64,000 bases of DNA from Prochlorococcus sp. AG-409-M05 (GCA_003215435.1 QCKJ01000003.1:124001-188000); one strand, 5' to 3'. Positions 44,662 through 55,879 are shown, numbered from the stretch's first letter. Numbers and translations are program-made. The notes: generated by a model from the sequence alone, not told the origin.

Positions 44662-47268
44662 TTGAGCATGCTAAGTGCCTATCGCCAACTTGCTGCAGAA
44701 AGAGAAGCTTTGGGAATTCCCCCACTTCCATTAACTGCAGAACAAACTCAAGCGCTTACAAGACTCCTACAAGACCCACCGCTTGGGGAGGACCAGTTTT
44801 TACTTGATCTGCTAAGGAATCGGATACCACCAGGTGTAGATGAGGCTTCATATGTAAAAGTCAGCTGGTTAAGCTCCATAGCTGACCAAAAAAAACACAG
44901 CCCATTAGTGACTCCAATAGAAGCGACAGAACTTTTAGGAACAATGATCGGTGGTTATAACGTAGGGGTACTTATTGAATTACTGAAAAACAATGATGAA
45001 GACCTTGCAAATTGTGCAGCTAATGGTCTAAGCAAAACCTTACTTGTCTACGACGCTTACAACGAAATAATTGATCTTGCAAAAGCTAATCGATTCGCAA
45101 AAAAAGTTATACAAAGTTGGGCAAATGCGGAATGGTTCACCTCTAGACCAACACTTGCAAAAGAAATCACAGTAACTGTTTTTAAAGTCGAAGGAGAGAC
45201 AAATACAGACGACCTTTCGCCAGCCACTCACGCGACTACAAGGCCAGATATTCCTCTTCATTCTCTTGCAATGTTAGAAACTAGAGCCCCAGATGGTTTA
45301 GAAGATATAAAAAGATTAAAAGAGAAAGGCTATCCAATTACTTACGTTGGAGATGTTGTAGGTACTGGAAGTTCGCGTAAATCAGCTATAAATTCAATGC
45401 TTTGGCATATTGGCAATGATATTCCTTATGTGCCAAATAAGCGTAATGGAGGAATTATCCTTGGAGGGAAAATAGCTCCTATTTTTTTCAATACAGCAGA
45501 GGATTCAGGCTCTCTACCTATTGAATGCGACGTAAGTAGACTAAAAAGCGGTGATGTAATAACAATTAAGCCTCAAAAGGGAACAATTGAAATAGCTAAA
45601 GGAGAAAAAAATGAAGGAGAAATTATAGCCACCTTTGAGCTTAAACCAATCACAATTAATGATGAAGTTCGCGCCGGTGGACGCATACCTCTGATGATTG
45701 GCAGAGCATTAACAGATAAAGTACGGGCTCTTCTTGGTGTAGAGCCTTCTGACATATTCATTCGTCCTAATGTCTCAAATGAAGAGAAAAAAGGGTTTAC
45801 CCAAGCCCAAAAAATTGTTGGCCGTGCATGTGGTTTGCCAGGGATAAGGCCAGGAACAAGTTGTGAACCTCTAATAACAACTGTTGGAAGTCAAGACACA
45901 ACAGGGCCAATGACAAGAGACGAGATGAAAGAGCTTGCTTGCTTAGGTTTTTCGGCAGATTTAGTAATGCAAAGCTTCTGTCATACAGCCGCTTATCCGA
46001 AGCCTGTAGACCTACAAACACAAAAAGAACTCCCTGATTTCTTTGAGGAACGAGGGGGAGTAGCGCTCCGCGCTGGAGACGGAATTATTCATAGTTGGTT
46101 AAATCGAATGCTCTTGCCTGACACTGTTGGAACTGGGGGAGATAGCCATACTCGATTTCCACTAGGAATCTCTTTCCCTGGAGGTTCAGGAGTAGTTGCG
46201 TTTGCTGCTGCAATTGGAGCTATGCCTCTAGACATGCCTGAATCTGTATTAATTAGCTTTAGTGGTTCACTTCAACCTGGCATCACCCTTCGGGATGTAG
46301 TTAATGCAATCCCATGGATGGCAATTCAAAAAGGATTACTCAGTACAGATACAACCAACAAAATCAATATCTTCAACGGAAGAATAATGGAGATTGAAGG
46401 GTTACCAGATTTAAAGCTTGAACAAGCTTTTGAATTAACTGATGCAAGCGCTGAACGCTCTTGCGCAGGGTGCACAATCAAACTCTCAGAAAAAACCACA
46501 AGTGAGTACTTACAAAGCAATGTGGCATTGCTAAAAAACATGATCGCGAGAGGCTACAAAGACCCCAAAACACTTGCCCGAAGAATCAAAGCAATGGAAG
46601 CTTGGATAGCAAAACCACAATTGATCAGTGCCGATTCAAATGCAAGCTATGCAGGCATCATCAATATCAATCTAGACAAATTAGAAGAACCTGTTCTGGC
46701 ATGTCCAAATGATCCAGATAATGTGAAATTACTCAGTGATGTTGCAGGAGATTCAATTCAAGAAGTTTTCATTGGATCATGCATGACAAATATTGGCCAT
46801 TATCGAGCTGCTGCAAAAATTCTTGAAGGCGCTGGTACTAGCAAAGCAAAGCTATGGGTATGTCCACCTACAAGAATGGATGAAGCAATGCTCAAAAAAG
46901 AAGGATATTACAAAATCTTTGAGCAAGCTGGTAGTCGAATGGAAATGCCAGGATGCTCTTTATGCATGGGGAATCAAGCGCGAGTTGCAGATAACGCAAC
47001 CGTATTTTCGACAAGTACTCGAAATTTCAATAACCGCTTAGGGAAAGGAGCCCAGGTATATCTCGGAAGTGCTGAACTTGCAGCCGTTTGTGCACTGTTA
47101 GGACATATCCCTACCGTTGAAGAATATAAATCTATTGCAGCGGAGAAAATTGAATCTATTTCTTCCGAGCTATATCGCTATCTGAATTTTAATCAAATAC
47201 CCGGATTTGAGGATGAAGGTCGAATAATTAGTAGCTCATTAGAAGCTGAAGTCTTGCAAAACCTTTAA
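44662..47268 (+). CDS. acnB: Aconitate hydratase B (ATG start at 44668 likely)
   Basis: 868 aa; MLSAYRQLAAEREALGIPPLPLTAEQT, GDSHTRFPLGISFPGGSG, GCSLCMGNQARV. Confidence 0.96.
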   Translation: MSMLSAYRQLAAEREALGIPPLPLTAEQTQALTRLLQDPPLGEDQFLLDLLRNRIPPGVDEASYVKVSWLSSIADQKKHSPLVTPIEATELLGTMIGGYNVGVLIELLKNNDEDLANCAANGLSKTLLVYDAYNEIIDLAKANRFAKKVIQSWANAEWFTSRPTLAKEITVTVFKVEGETNTDDLSPATHATTRPDIPLHSLAMLETRAPDGLEDIKRLKEKGYPITYVGDVVGTGSSRKSAINSMLWHIGNDIPYVPNKRNGGIILGGKIAPIFFNTAEDSGSLPIECDVSRLKSGDVITIKPQKGTIEIAKGEKNEGEIIATFELKPITINDEVRAGGRIPLMIGRALTDKVRALLGVEPSDIFIRPNVSNEEKKGFTQAQKIVGRACGLPGIRPGTSCEPLITTVGSQDTTGPMTRDEMKELACLGFSADLVMQSFCHTAAYPKPVDLQTQKELPDFFEERGGVALRAGDGIIHSWLNRMLLPDTVGTGGDSHTRFPLGISFPGGSGVVAFAAAIGAMPLDMPESVLISFSGSLQPGITLRDVVNAIPWMAIQKGLLSTDTTNKINIFNGRIMEIEGLPDLKLEQAFELTDASAERSCAGCTIKLSEKTTSEYLQSNVALLKNMIARGYKDPKTLARRIKAMEAWIAKPQLISADSNASYAGIININLDKLEEPVLACPNDPDNVKLLSDVAGDSIQEVFIGSCMTNIGHYRAAAKILEGAGTSKAKLWVCPPTRMDEAMLKKEGYYKIFEQAGSRMEMPGCSLCMGNQARVADNATVFSTSTRNFNNRLGKGAQVYLGSAELAAVCALLGHIPTVEEYKSIAAEKIESISSELYRYLNFNQIPGFEDEGRIISSSLEAEVLQNL

Positions 47269-47274
47269 AAGTTC

Positions 47275-48648
47275 ATGGAAAACAAAAATCCAAGACAAGA
47301 ATCTAATAAAAGCATACGAAAGCTCCTACAAAAAAATTGGCTAAGAGTTGTTTTAGCTCTTGTTTTAACAGGCTTAGGAGCTGCACTAACTGGCGTTTTA
47401 TTCAAAGCTGGTGTTCATTTACTTGATGAATGGCGCCTAACACTTTTAAAACAATTACCTGCATGGTTTGTCTTACCAGCACTTGGAGGTCTTGGTGGTT
47501 TTATATCAGCCACATTAATTTCTAAACTTTCACCATCTGCAGGAGGTTCAGGGGTTAGTCACATTATGGCTTTTCTCCGACATCGGACTGTGCCAATGGG
47601 ACTAAGGGTTGGTCTTGTAAAGCTTGCTGCAGGAATACTTGCTATTGGTAGCGGATTTCCACTTGGGCCAGAAGGACCATCCGTTCAAATGGGAGGATCA
47701 GTTGCTTGGAAAATGGCACAATGGCTAAAAGCTCCTATAGCCTTTCGAAGAGTCATTGTCGCAGCAGGAGGGGGTGCGGGAATAGCAGCAATTTTTAGCG
47801 CTCCAATAGGAGGCTTTATCTACGCAATTGAAGAACTTCTCAATTCAGCCAGACCAGTCGTACTGTTATTAGTAGTCGTTACTACCTTTTGGGCAGATAC
47901 TTGGGCAGATGTTCTACAAAATATAGGTCTTAATCAGGGTGCTGGAGGATACGATACAAACTTAGGGTTTCAACTTGAGCGTGAATACACCCCATTAGTT
48001 CACTTTCTTCCGATTGATCTTGGATACCTAATTGTATTAGGAATAGTTGTTGGTTTTTTAGCAGAGTTGTATTGCCGATATGTTTTAACAATGCAGAAAA
48101 AAGGCAACAAGTGGTTTGGGGACAAACTAGTTTTACGTATGGTAATTAGTGGTGTATTACTTGGGTGCACATACGCTTGTCTGCCAAAAGAGTTTCACCA
48201 TTTAGGTGAGCTACAAAAAGTAATAGCAGGGGGAGATGCAAGTATTTCTTTAGCAATTTGCACTTTTATTGTCCTATTCTTTAGCACTGGACTTGCAGCA
48301 GCTTCTGGCGCTCCTGGTGGATTATTTTACCCAATGTTAACTCTAGGGGGTTCAATAGGTTTAGCTTGTGGAATATGGGTTGAAGCATTAACAGGGCACG
48401 TACCAAGTACATATATTTTTGCTGGAATGGGGGCATTTATTTCTGCCTGTTCAAGGACTCCTATAACAGCAATGTTTCTAGCATTTGCACTTACCAAAAA
48501 TCTTCTTATCCTAAAACCAATACTTATTTCTTGTATTGCAAGTTTTCTAATTGCTCGATTATTCAATGAACATTCTATCTATGAACGTCAAATAGATATT
48601 GAGTACAATGATGGAAAACATAGAAAAGCTTTAATACACAATAAATAA
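47275..48648 (+). CDS. ClC-family chloride channel/transporter
   Basis: 457 aa; GSGFPLGPEGPSVQMGG (GREGP-like), GAGIAAIFSAPIGGFIYAIEE, SGAPGGLFYPMLTLGG. Confidence 0.93.
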   Translation: MENKNPRQESNKSIRKLLQKNWLRVVLALVLTGLGAALTGVLFKAGVHLLDEWRLTLLKQLPAWFVLPALGGLGGFISATLISKLSPSAGGSGVSHIMAFLRHRTVPMGLRVGLVKLAAGILAIGSGFPLGPEGPSVQMGGSVAWKMAQWLKAPIAFRRVIVAAGGGAGIAAIFSAPIGGFIYAIEELLNSARPVVLLLVVVTTFWADTWADVLQNIGLNQGAGGYDTNLGFQLEREYTPLVHFLPIDLGYLIVLGIVVGFLAELYCRYVLTMQKKGNKWFGDKLVLRMVISGVLLGCTYACLPKEFHHLGELQKVIAGGDASISLAICTFIVLFFSTGLAAASGAPGGLFYPMLTLGGSIGLACGIWVEALTGHVPSTYIFAGMGAFISACSRTPITAMFLAFALTKNLLILKPILISCIASFLIARLFNEHSIYERQIDIEYNDGKHRKALIHNK

Positions 48649-48721
48649 GCATGACAAATGTTAAATCTAGGATTGAAATTAATGAGTTTAATCATGACTC
48701 TATTTGCATGGAGATTAAACA

Positions 48722-50347
48722 CTGAAGAACGAAACTCTACTTTTTAATCCAAGCCTCCCTAAACAAGAAGCACTAAAAACTATTCTTGCATTTCCAAGTA
48801 CATACTCAGTTGGTATTACTAGTCTCGGATATCAACTAATATGGGCAACTCTTGCAAAAAGAAAAGATGTCGATGTAAGGCGAGTCTTCACTGATCTACA
48901 AGAAACCATCCCAAGAAGATGCGATCTTTTCGGGATCTCTCTAAGTTGGGAACTCGATGGACCAGTATTGCTAGAGCTATTAGAACAGCAAAGGATACCT
49001 ATATGGAGTCATGAAAGAAAGAATAATGACCCAATAGTGTTCGGTGGAGGTGCAGTTCTAACGGCAAACCCGGAACCATTCGCACCGTTTCTAGATGTGG
49101 TCTTAATGGGAGATGGTGAGGAAGTACTGCCCAAGTTTATCGAAATTATTCAAGAAACAAAAAATGAAGAAAAGTATTTCCGGCTCAAAGAGCTAGCAAA
49201 AATTCCTGGTATTTATATTCCATCATTTTATAAACCAATATATAACTCAGATGGACAATTACTCTCTATCAAGACAATTGAAAATGACATACCCAAGTCA
49301 GTTAGCAAACAAACCTGGAATGGCAACCTAACTCACTCTCAAGTCATTACACCAGATGCTGTATGGCCAAATATCCACATGGTTGAAGTAGTTCGAAGCT
49401 GTCCCGAAATGTGCCGTTTTTGCCTAGCAAGTTATTTAACACTTCCCTTTAGATACCCGTCAGTAACCAACGAATTAATACCTGCAATAGAAAAAGGGTT
49501 GAAAGTCACAAAAAGATTAGGTCTATTAGGTGCATCTGTAACTCAACACCCTGAATTTCCAGATTTAATTCAATGGCTTAATGAAGATTGCTTGCAGGAA
49601 ATTCGCTTGAGCATAAGTTCTGTAAGAGCATCAACCGTCAATCCAGAACTCACAAAGGTTCTAAAAAAACATGGGAGTAAGTCAATCACAATCGCGCTCG
49701 AAAGCGGAAGCGAGCGGCTCCGAAATGTAATCAACAAAAAACTATCTACTGAAGAAATTTTTACAGCAGCAAAAAATGCCAAAGAAGGCGGCTTAAAGCA
49801 CCTAAAGCTATATGGAATGGTTGGAATACCAACAGAAAGCGAAGAGGATGTTGAAGAAACAGCTGACCTTCTTTTAAAAATCAAACAAAAAACACCAGGT
49901 CTAAGGCTCACACTTGGGGTAAGTACGTTTATACCAAAAGCACAAACTCCCTTCCAATGGAATGGTGTACAAACAGACGCTCAAAAACGGCTCAAAATTT
50001 TGAACAAGCGTCTAAAACCAAAAGGAATTGAACTTAGAGCAGAAAGTTATCGGTTGAGCCTTATACAAGCATTGATATCCCGCAGCGATCGTCGCTTAGC
50101 AAGAGTCATTGCACTGCTTCGCGGAACAGAAAACAGCTTAGGAGAATGGAAGAAAGCTTACAAAACCATAAGTGAAGAAGAGAACACATCTCTAACGACT
50201 CTGAAGAGTACCCTTGCACCACTGCCAAGATGGGAAGAAGTTATTCATGAGAATTGGCAAGCAGAAAAAGTTTTACCCTGGACTCATCTGCAAGGTCCTG
50301 TAGATGAAAGCTTACTAATAAAACATCAAAAAAGATCTATAACCTGA
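48722..50347 (+). CDS. B12-binding/radical SAM protein; proposed CTG start (ORF track begins only at TTG 48968)
   Basis: Upstream in-frame translation LKNETLLFNPSLPKQEALKTILAFPSTYSVGITSLGYQLIWATLAKRKDVDVRRVFTDLQETIPRRCDLFGISLSWELDGPV joins the ORF; radical-SAM CPEMCRFCLAS motif downstream. GGAG 8 nt before the CTG. Confidence 0.8.
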   Translation: MKNETLLFNPSLPKQEALKTILAFPSTYSVGITSLGYQLIWATLAKRKDVDVRRVFTDLQETIPRRCDLFGISLSWELDGPVLLELLEQQRIPIWSHERKNNDPIVFGGGAVLTANPEPFAPFLDVVLMGDGEEVLPKFIEIIQETKNEEKYFRLKELAKIPGIYIPSFYKPIYNSDGQLLSIKTIENDIPKSVSKQTWNGNLTHSQVITPDAVWPNIHMVEVVRSCPEMCRFCLASYLTLPFRYPSVTNELIPAIEKGLKVTKRLGLLGASVTQHPEFPDLIQWLNEDCLQEIRLSISSVRASTVNPELTKVLKKHGSKSITIALESGSERLRNVINKKLSTEEIFTAAKNAKEGGLKHLKLYGMVGIPTESEEDVEETADLLLKIKQKTPGLRLTLGVSTFIPKAQTPFQWNGVQTDAQKRLKILNKRLKPKGIELRAESYRLSLIQALISRSDRRLARVIALLRGTENSLGEWKKAYKTISEEENTSLTTLKSTLAPLPRWEEVIHENWQAEKVLPWTHLQGPVDESLLIKHQKRSIT

Positions 50348-51689
50348 CTAGCTGACGTTCTTCTGCAGGAAGAATCATGCAACGCAAGCCAGCCAAAAGA
50401 ATCCACCCTGCAATATTCAAACGGCTATCAAAAGAAGGAATATCAGTACCATGAATGACAATTAGTATGAGACTTGACGTCCACCAAGCCCTATCAAAAG
50501 CGTTAAAAGATACACCTTCTGCTAAAAGTACTCCACGTCTTAAAGCCATTATAAGTAGAGCAAGAGCTGTTCCTACCACACAAATAGAAGCTGGGATACC
50601 ATGACTGACCGATAATTCCAGAGGAAGATTATGGGGGTGTCCAAACCAATTAGAGGTAATTGTGTAATAAAGAACTGGAAAAGCAGCTGCACCCCAACCC
50701 AACCAAGGCCGTTCAGCTATGAGAGTTAATGCAAAACCCCACTGACTCAGTCTCGTTTGAGAAAATGTTCGTTCTTCTGCATAACGAATATCGGTTAAAC
50801 GAGCCCAAATGTTATCTGGCACAAACTTGCGTGCCAATGACTGCAAGTTTGAATCAATTCCTGGTAAAGATGCGAGTGTCACAGGTACCAAAACAAAAGC
50901 CATTAATGGGAGTATTAACAACCAGCGAGACGGTCCTAAAACAAATGGAAGCGCAAGAATTAAACCACCCCAAGCGTTCCTAGAATCAGTCAAAACTAAA
51001 GCAGTAACTATCGAAATAGCTAAAATCAAAACCAACATACGTTGAGATTTCTTCAAGCTTGGTTGCACTAAACATGCCAAGCTAAAAGGCCAAACAAAAG
51101 CCAACCAGGTACCTGCAATATTTGCATAATCAAAAAGACCGGACAACCTACCCATAGGTTGTCCTCCAGGAGCAACAAACCAAACAATTAATCCATCGAA
51201 AATCTGCCATGGACCTTCCCAACCAAGCCAAAGTTGACCAAAACCTGTAATAAGAACAGGTACTGTTCCAGCAACAAACCAAGCAGCACATCTAGTACGC
51301 GAAAAACTATTCATTAAATAAGGCTGCAATGCCCAAAATGCCCAAAAAAATGGCAACCAATTAGCTAATCCAACCCATGCAGTCCATCCGGAATAAGCAA
51401 AGAAAGAACCACAAAGCATGAAAATACCAGCAACTAAAAACGGCCAATTCCAGCGATCGCGCAAAAATGGTTCTGTACGGGACCGACTACCTAAAACCAT
51501 TGATATCAATAGAAAGATGCCTGCCAAAAAAGCACTCGAAGGCAAAAAAAACAGACTCAACTGAAAAGCAGCCCAGCCAAATTGAAATGCTCCAGGAGGA
51601 CAAGCTCCACTCAATCTTTTCAACAGAGTCATGCAAAAACAGCCGCACAACCGCGGTAAACCATTACCTGCCTTCGCAGAGGAATTCAT
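50337..51689 (-). CDS. O-antigen ligase-like / IctB-family membrane protein
   Basis: 450 aa, multi-TM; SGLFDYANIAGTWLAFVWPFSLAC, DSRNAWGGLILALP, RPWLGWGAAAFPVLYYTITSNWFGHPHNLPLEL (Wzy_C/IctB pattern). Confidence 0.82.
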   Translation of the reverse strand: MNSSAKAGNGLPRLCGCFCMTLLKRLSGACPPGAFQFGWAAFQLSLFFLPSSAFLAGIFLLISMVLGSRSRTEPFLRDRWNWPFLVAGIFMLCGSFFAYSGWTAWVGLANWLPFFWAFWALQPYLMNSFSRTRCAAWFVAGTVPVLITGFGQLWLGWEGPWQIFDGLIVWFVAPGGQPMGRLSGLFDYANIAGTWLAFVWPFSLACLVQPSLKKSQRMLVLILAISIVTALVLTDSRNAWGGLILALPFVLGPSRWLLILPLMAFVLVPVTLASLPGIDSNLQSLARKFVPDNIWARLTDIRYAEERTFSQTRLSQWGFALTLIAERPWLGWGAAAFPVLYYTITSNWFGHPHNLPLELSVSHGIPASICVVGTALALLIMALRRGVLLAEGVSFNAFDRAWWTSSLILIVIHGTDIPSFDSRLNIAGWILLAGLRCMILPAEERQLVRL

Positions 51690-51797
51690 ACAATTCAGTT
51701 TAAAGCCTATTTTTTCCCAAATGAAGTAGATGAAAAGACATCTAAAATAGGTATCAAATAATGTTTAATATCAAAAACATATCTTAAAGGTTCTCAA

Positions 51798-52874
51798 CTG
51801 ACACAAAAAATTGCTGTTATAGGGGCAGGAGTAATTGGATGCACTACTGCTTGGCAACTAGGGTGCCACGGACAAGAGGTAATGATTTTCGATATAGGTC
51901 TTGATAAGCAAATAAATAGAATAGGTAATCTCAACGGATCATCAGCATCTCTAGGTGTTCTCATGGGAAACACTTTTAAGAGAAATAAAGGAAGGGCCTG
52001 GGCACTAAGAAAAAGAAGTATGGAAATCTGGCCAGAGTGGATAAAGCAATTATCAACAAAAGAGAGTCCTTTAGAAATCAAGACACCACTAATTGCATTA
52101 GCAAGATCACAAGAAGAAGGAAAGTCAATGGAGAGACTGTGTAATGAAAGGAAAGATTGTGGGCTTGAAATAATACGAAGGAACGCGAAATTAAACTTAG
52201 TTGAGAAATGGCCAAGAACAGAATTTGGAGGACTAGTTTCACACAATGATGGAAGAATTGATCCTATTCAACTACAACAATCTATTAGGTTAGACATGAA
52301 AGATTTAAGAATAAGTGAAATAGCAGAAAATATAATCTCAATAAAAAGAGGGTTGTCAAAAAATCATTTCCGTTGGATACTTGAAGTAAAGGATGAAAAG
52401 CAATATTACTTCGACACAATAATAATTTGCTCAGCACTTAATAGTGAAATATTACTTAAGCAGATAGGATACGAAATTCAATTAGAACCTGTTCTAGGAC
52501 AAGTAATAGATCTTGAAATACAAACTGAGGGTTTTCAATGGTCAGACTGGCCAGCTGTACTTCAATTTAATGAAGTTAATTTAATCCCATACGCATCCAA
52601 TAGGTTATTAATGGGTGCAACACTTGAACGAGGAAAAACCGCATCAAAAGATGCATTAAAAGAAATGCACTACCTAAAAGGTAATTGCCCAATTTGGTTA
52701 CAACGAGCTATCATAAAAAATAAATGGTATGGAATACGAAGCAGACCAATAAATAGAAGTGCACCTATTCTAGAGACTTTAGAAAATGGATTAATAGTTG
52801 CCACTGGACATTATCGAAATGGAATATTATTAGCTCCTGCAACTGCTGAATGGGTGGCAAATCAAATTGATTAG
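51798..52874 (+). CDS. FAD-dependent oxidoreductase (DadA/ThiO-like); proposed CTG start
   Basis: ORF track begins at ATG 51882, but upstream in-frame sequence (CTG)TQKIAVIGAGVIGCTTAWQLGCHGQEV supplies the FAD-binding GxGxxG motif. C-terminus WYGIRSRPINRSAPILETLENGLIVATGHYRNGILLAPATAEWVANQID. Confidence 0.8.
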   Translation: MTQKIAVIGAGVIGCTTAWQLGCHGQEVMIFDIGLDKQINRIGNLNGSSASLGVLMGNTFKRNKGRAWALRKRSMEIWPEWIKQLSTKESPLEIKTPLIALARSQEEGKSMERLCNERKDCGLEIIRRNAKLNLVEKWPRTEFGGLVSHNDGRIDPIQLQQSIRLDMKDLRISEIAENIISIKRGLSKNHFRWILEVKDEKQYYFDTIIICSALNSEILLKQIGYEIQLEPVLGQVIDLEIQTEGFQWSDWPAVLQFNEVNLIPYASNRLLMGATLERGKTASKDALKEMHYLKGNCPIWLQRAIIKNKWYGIRSRPINRSAPILETLENGLIVATGHYRNGILLAPATAEWVANQID

Positions 52875-52918
52875 GAAAACCCTTTTAGCTTAGACTTAGT
52901 TGAAATTATCTCAATAAT

Positions 52919-54817
52919 TTATTTTGTTTCTGTGAATTCAGCATCTATAACATCATCCCCTGAAGCCGAATCATTACTAGTAGATGATTCATTAGAGTCA
53001 GAAGGTGGAGGTGTTCCAGCTTGTTGATAAACAGATGCTCCTAAAGAATACAATTCTTGCTGAAGTTCCTCAAGAAGTGATTTCATTAATTGGAAATCAT
53101 CCTTATCAACAGCTTCTTTCAACTGTCCTCGCTTTTCTTCAACTTTAGATTTCGCAGAATCATCTACTTTGTCACCTAGTTCCGAAAGTTGCTTCTCACA
53201 CTGATATACAAGTGTTTCGGCTTGGTTTTTTACATCTATACGTTCACGTTTCTCTTTATCAACAGAAGCATTAGCCTCTGCATCTTGCACCATCTTGTCA
53301 ACTTCTTTATCAGAAAGAGTCGAAGCGCCAGTAATGGAAATGCTCTGTTCCTTACCGCTCCCTTTATCCTTAGCTGTAACACTAAGGATCCCATTAGCAT
53401 CTATATCAAAAGTAACCTCTATCTGAGGTACACCTCTTGGTGCAGGAGGAATCCCATCAAGGCGGAAGGTCCCCAAACTTTTATTATCTGACGCCATTTC
53501 ACGTTCACCCTGAAGCACATGTATCTCAACATTTGTTTGCCCATCCACAGCAGTTGAATACGTTTCCGACTTCTTTGTAGGAACAGTTGTATTTCTAGGG
53601 ATCATTTTCGTCATAACCCCTCCAAGAGTCTCGACACCCAAAGAAAGAGGAGTTACATCCAACAACAAAATATCCTTAACCTCTCCAGCAAGAACACCGC
53701 CCTGGATTGCTGCACCAACAGCTACAACTTCATCGGGGTTTACCGTCTGATTAGGGTCTTTACCCGTTACACGTTTGACCAACTCCTGAACAGCAGGCAT
53801 ACGCGTAGACCCACCGACCATTACTATTTCATCAAGCTCACCAGAAGAAAGCTTTGCATCTTTTAAAGCTTGCTCAACTGGGACACGACAACGATCTATC
53901 AATTGAGCAGCTAATTCCTCAAATTTAGCTCTTGTTAAAGTCAAATCAACATGTTTAGGCCCCTCAGAAGTAGCGGTTATAAAAGGCAAGTTGATCTCAC
54001 TCTGAGTTGCACTTGATAATTCAATCTTGGCTTTTTCAGCAGCCTCAGTAAGACGTTGAAGAGCTTGTTTATCCTGACGCAGATCTATACCTTCATTACT
54101 TTTAAAGGTATCTGCAAGGTGATCAACTATCACCTTATCGAAATCATCACCACCTAAATGAGTGTCACCTGATGTTGAGAGAACTTCAAAGACTCCATCA
54201 CCTACTTCCAAAACAGAAACATCAAACGTTCCACCACCAAGGTCAAAAACAAGAATGCGTTCATTACTCTTCTTATCTAAGCCATAGGCAAGCGCTGCAG
54301 CAGTTGGCTCATTAATGATGCGCAAGACCTCTAGGCCTGCAATTTTGCCAGCATCTTTCGTGGCCTGACGCTGAGAATCATTGAAATATGCAGGAACAGT
54401 TATTACAGCCTGAGTGACATTTTCACCAAGATATTTACCTGCATCATCCGACAACTTGCGTAAAACTTGCGCACTCACCTCTTCCGGAGAAAACTGTTTA
54501 TCAAGAACTGGGCATTTTAATTTCAATTTAGACCCAGCTTTCTCAACTCCATAACTCACTTCCTTGGACTCTTCATTTACCTCATCAACCCGTCTTCCAA
54601 CAAAGCGTTTAGCGGAATAAAAGGTATTCTCTGGATTCATAACCGCCTGACGTTTCGCAATCTGACCAACTAACTGGTCTTGATTTTTTGTATACGCAAC
54701 AACTGAAGGCGTTGTTCGGAACCCTTCAGCATTAGCAATCACAATAGGTTTACCGCCCTCCATAACAGCTACACAGCTGTTTGTAGTTCCAAGGTCAATA
54801 CCAACAACCTTTCCCAT
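52919..54817 (-). CDS. dnaK: Chaperone DnaK (Hsp70)
   Basis: 632 aa; [50 protein letters not shown]. Confidence 0.98.
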   Translation of the reverse strand: MGKVVGIDLGTTNSCVAVMEGGKPIVIANAEGFRTTPSVVAYTKNQDQLVGQIAKRQAVMNPENTFYSAKRFVGRRVDEVNEESKEVSYGVEKAGSKLKLKCPVLDKQFSPEEVSAQVLRKLSDDAGKYLGENVTQAVITVPAYFNDSQRQATKDAGKIAGLEVLRIINEPTAAALAYGLDKKSNERILVFDLGGGTFDVSVLEVGDGVFEVLSTSGDTHLGGDDFDKVIVDHLADTFKSNEGIDLRQDKQALQRLTEAAEKAKIELSSATQSEINLPFITATSEGPKHVDLTLTRAKFEELAAQLIDRCRVPVEQALKDAKLSSGELDEIVMVGGSTRMPAVQELVKRVTGKDPNQTVNPDEVVAVGAAIQGGVLAGEVKDILLLDVTPLSLGVETLGGVMTKMIPRNTTVPTKKSETYSTAVDGQTNVEIHVLQGEREMASDNKSLGTFRLDGIPPAPRGVPQIEVTFDIDANGILSVTAKDKGSGKEQSISITGASTLSDKEVDKMVQDAEANASVDKEKRERIDVKNQAETLVYQCEKQLSELGDKVDDSAKSKVEEKRGQLKEAVDKDDFQLMKSLLEELQQELYSLGASVYQQAGTPPPSDSNESSTSNDSASGDDVIDAEFTETK

Positions 54818-54946
54818 GAATTCCCAGCTCCTAAAAATTTCTTTCTTAAAACAATTGCATCCTCGGCAGTTAAGCCACTTACAGGCGAGGTGTGGTTCCC
54901 GAACAGCTAAGGATCAACCTTTGTTGAAATCGATGGAGATAGCGAA

Positions 54947-55864
54947 ATGATTACCGGCAAAACTGCCTTAGTGGGCCTCATAGGTCAGCCTGTTCAACAT
55001 TCACTTTCACCTGTCATACATAACGCTGCACTTAGAGAAATGGAGCTTGACTGGTGTTACTTAGCTTTACCCTGCGAATCCTTAGAACTAGGTAATATTT
55101 TGAAATCCCTGCGAGCTCTGAATTGCAAAGGTTTAAATGTCACGATCCCTCATAAGCAAACAATCACAAAATTCTGCAGCAAACTAAGTCCTGTTGCTCA
55201 ACGGGTTGGCGCGGTAAATACCCTGATCCCCAACAAAAGCGATGGTTGGATAGGCACTAACACTGATGTAGCAGGGTTTATAGCACCACTAATAGAGAAA
55301 AAAAAAGACTGGAAAGGAAATAAATCTATTATTTTGGGTTGCGGTGGTAGTGCCAGAGCCGTAGTCGCTGGACTACAAGATATGAAGATATCTGATATCA
55401 CTGTGATAGGAAGGAATCAAGAAAAACTTAAGCATTTCCTTAATCACTTCAAAAATGAAAAACTAAAAAACAATCTCCAAATGAAACCAACTCCATTAAA
55501 AGGACTTTTAGAGTCTGAAGGAAATCTCTCTAAAGATTTAAAAGAAGCTGACCTAATTATCAATACAACTCCTATAGGGATGAAAATGTTCAACAAGAGT
55601 GATTCTGATAACAAGAATATTCCACTCGGGATTAATTTCTGGAATGATCTAAAAGAAAATGTGACTCTTTATGACTTGATATATACACCACGGCCTACAG
55701 CTTGGTTGCAATATGGTGAGAGAAGAGGTTACAACTGTATCAATGGGCTAAATATGCTTATTCACCAAGGAGCCGCCGCTTTAAAGCTATGGAGCAATTA
55801 CAACGAAATTCCTATAAATGCTATGGAGAGTGCTGCAGAAAACTTCCTTATGCTTAATAGCTAA
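54947..55864 (+). CDS. aroE: Shikimate dehydrogenase
   Basis: 305 aa; LIGQPVQHSLSPVIHNAAL, GLNVTIPHKQ, GAVNTLI, INTTPIGM. Confidence 0.95.
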   Translation: MITGKTALVGLIGQPVQHSLSPVIHNAALREMELDWCYLALPCESLELGNILKSLRALNCKGLNVTIPHKQTITKFCSKLSPVAQRVGAVNTLIPNKSDGWIGTNTDVAGFIAPLIEKKKDWKGNKSIILGCGGSARAVVAGLQDMKISDITVIGRNQEKLKHFLNHFKNEKLKNNLQMKPTPLKGLLESEGNLSKDLKEADLIINTTPIGMKMFNKSDSDNKNIPLGINFWNDLKENVTLYDLIYTPRPTAWLQYGERRGYNCINGLNMLIHQGAAALKLWSNYNEIPINAMESAAENFLMLNS

Positions 55865-55879
55865 AAATAATAAAGATCA

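Noticed and set aside
51794-52246. 150-aa minus-strand ORF
   Set aside because: Antisense to the FAD oxidoreductase coding sequence; shadow ORF.
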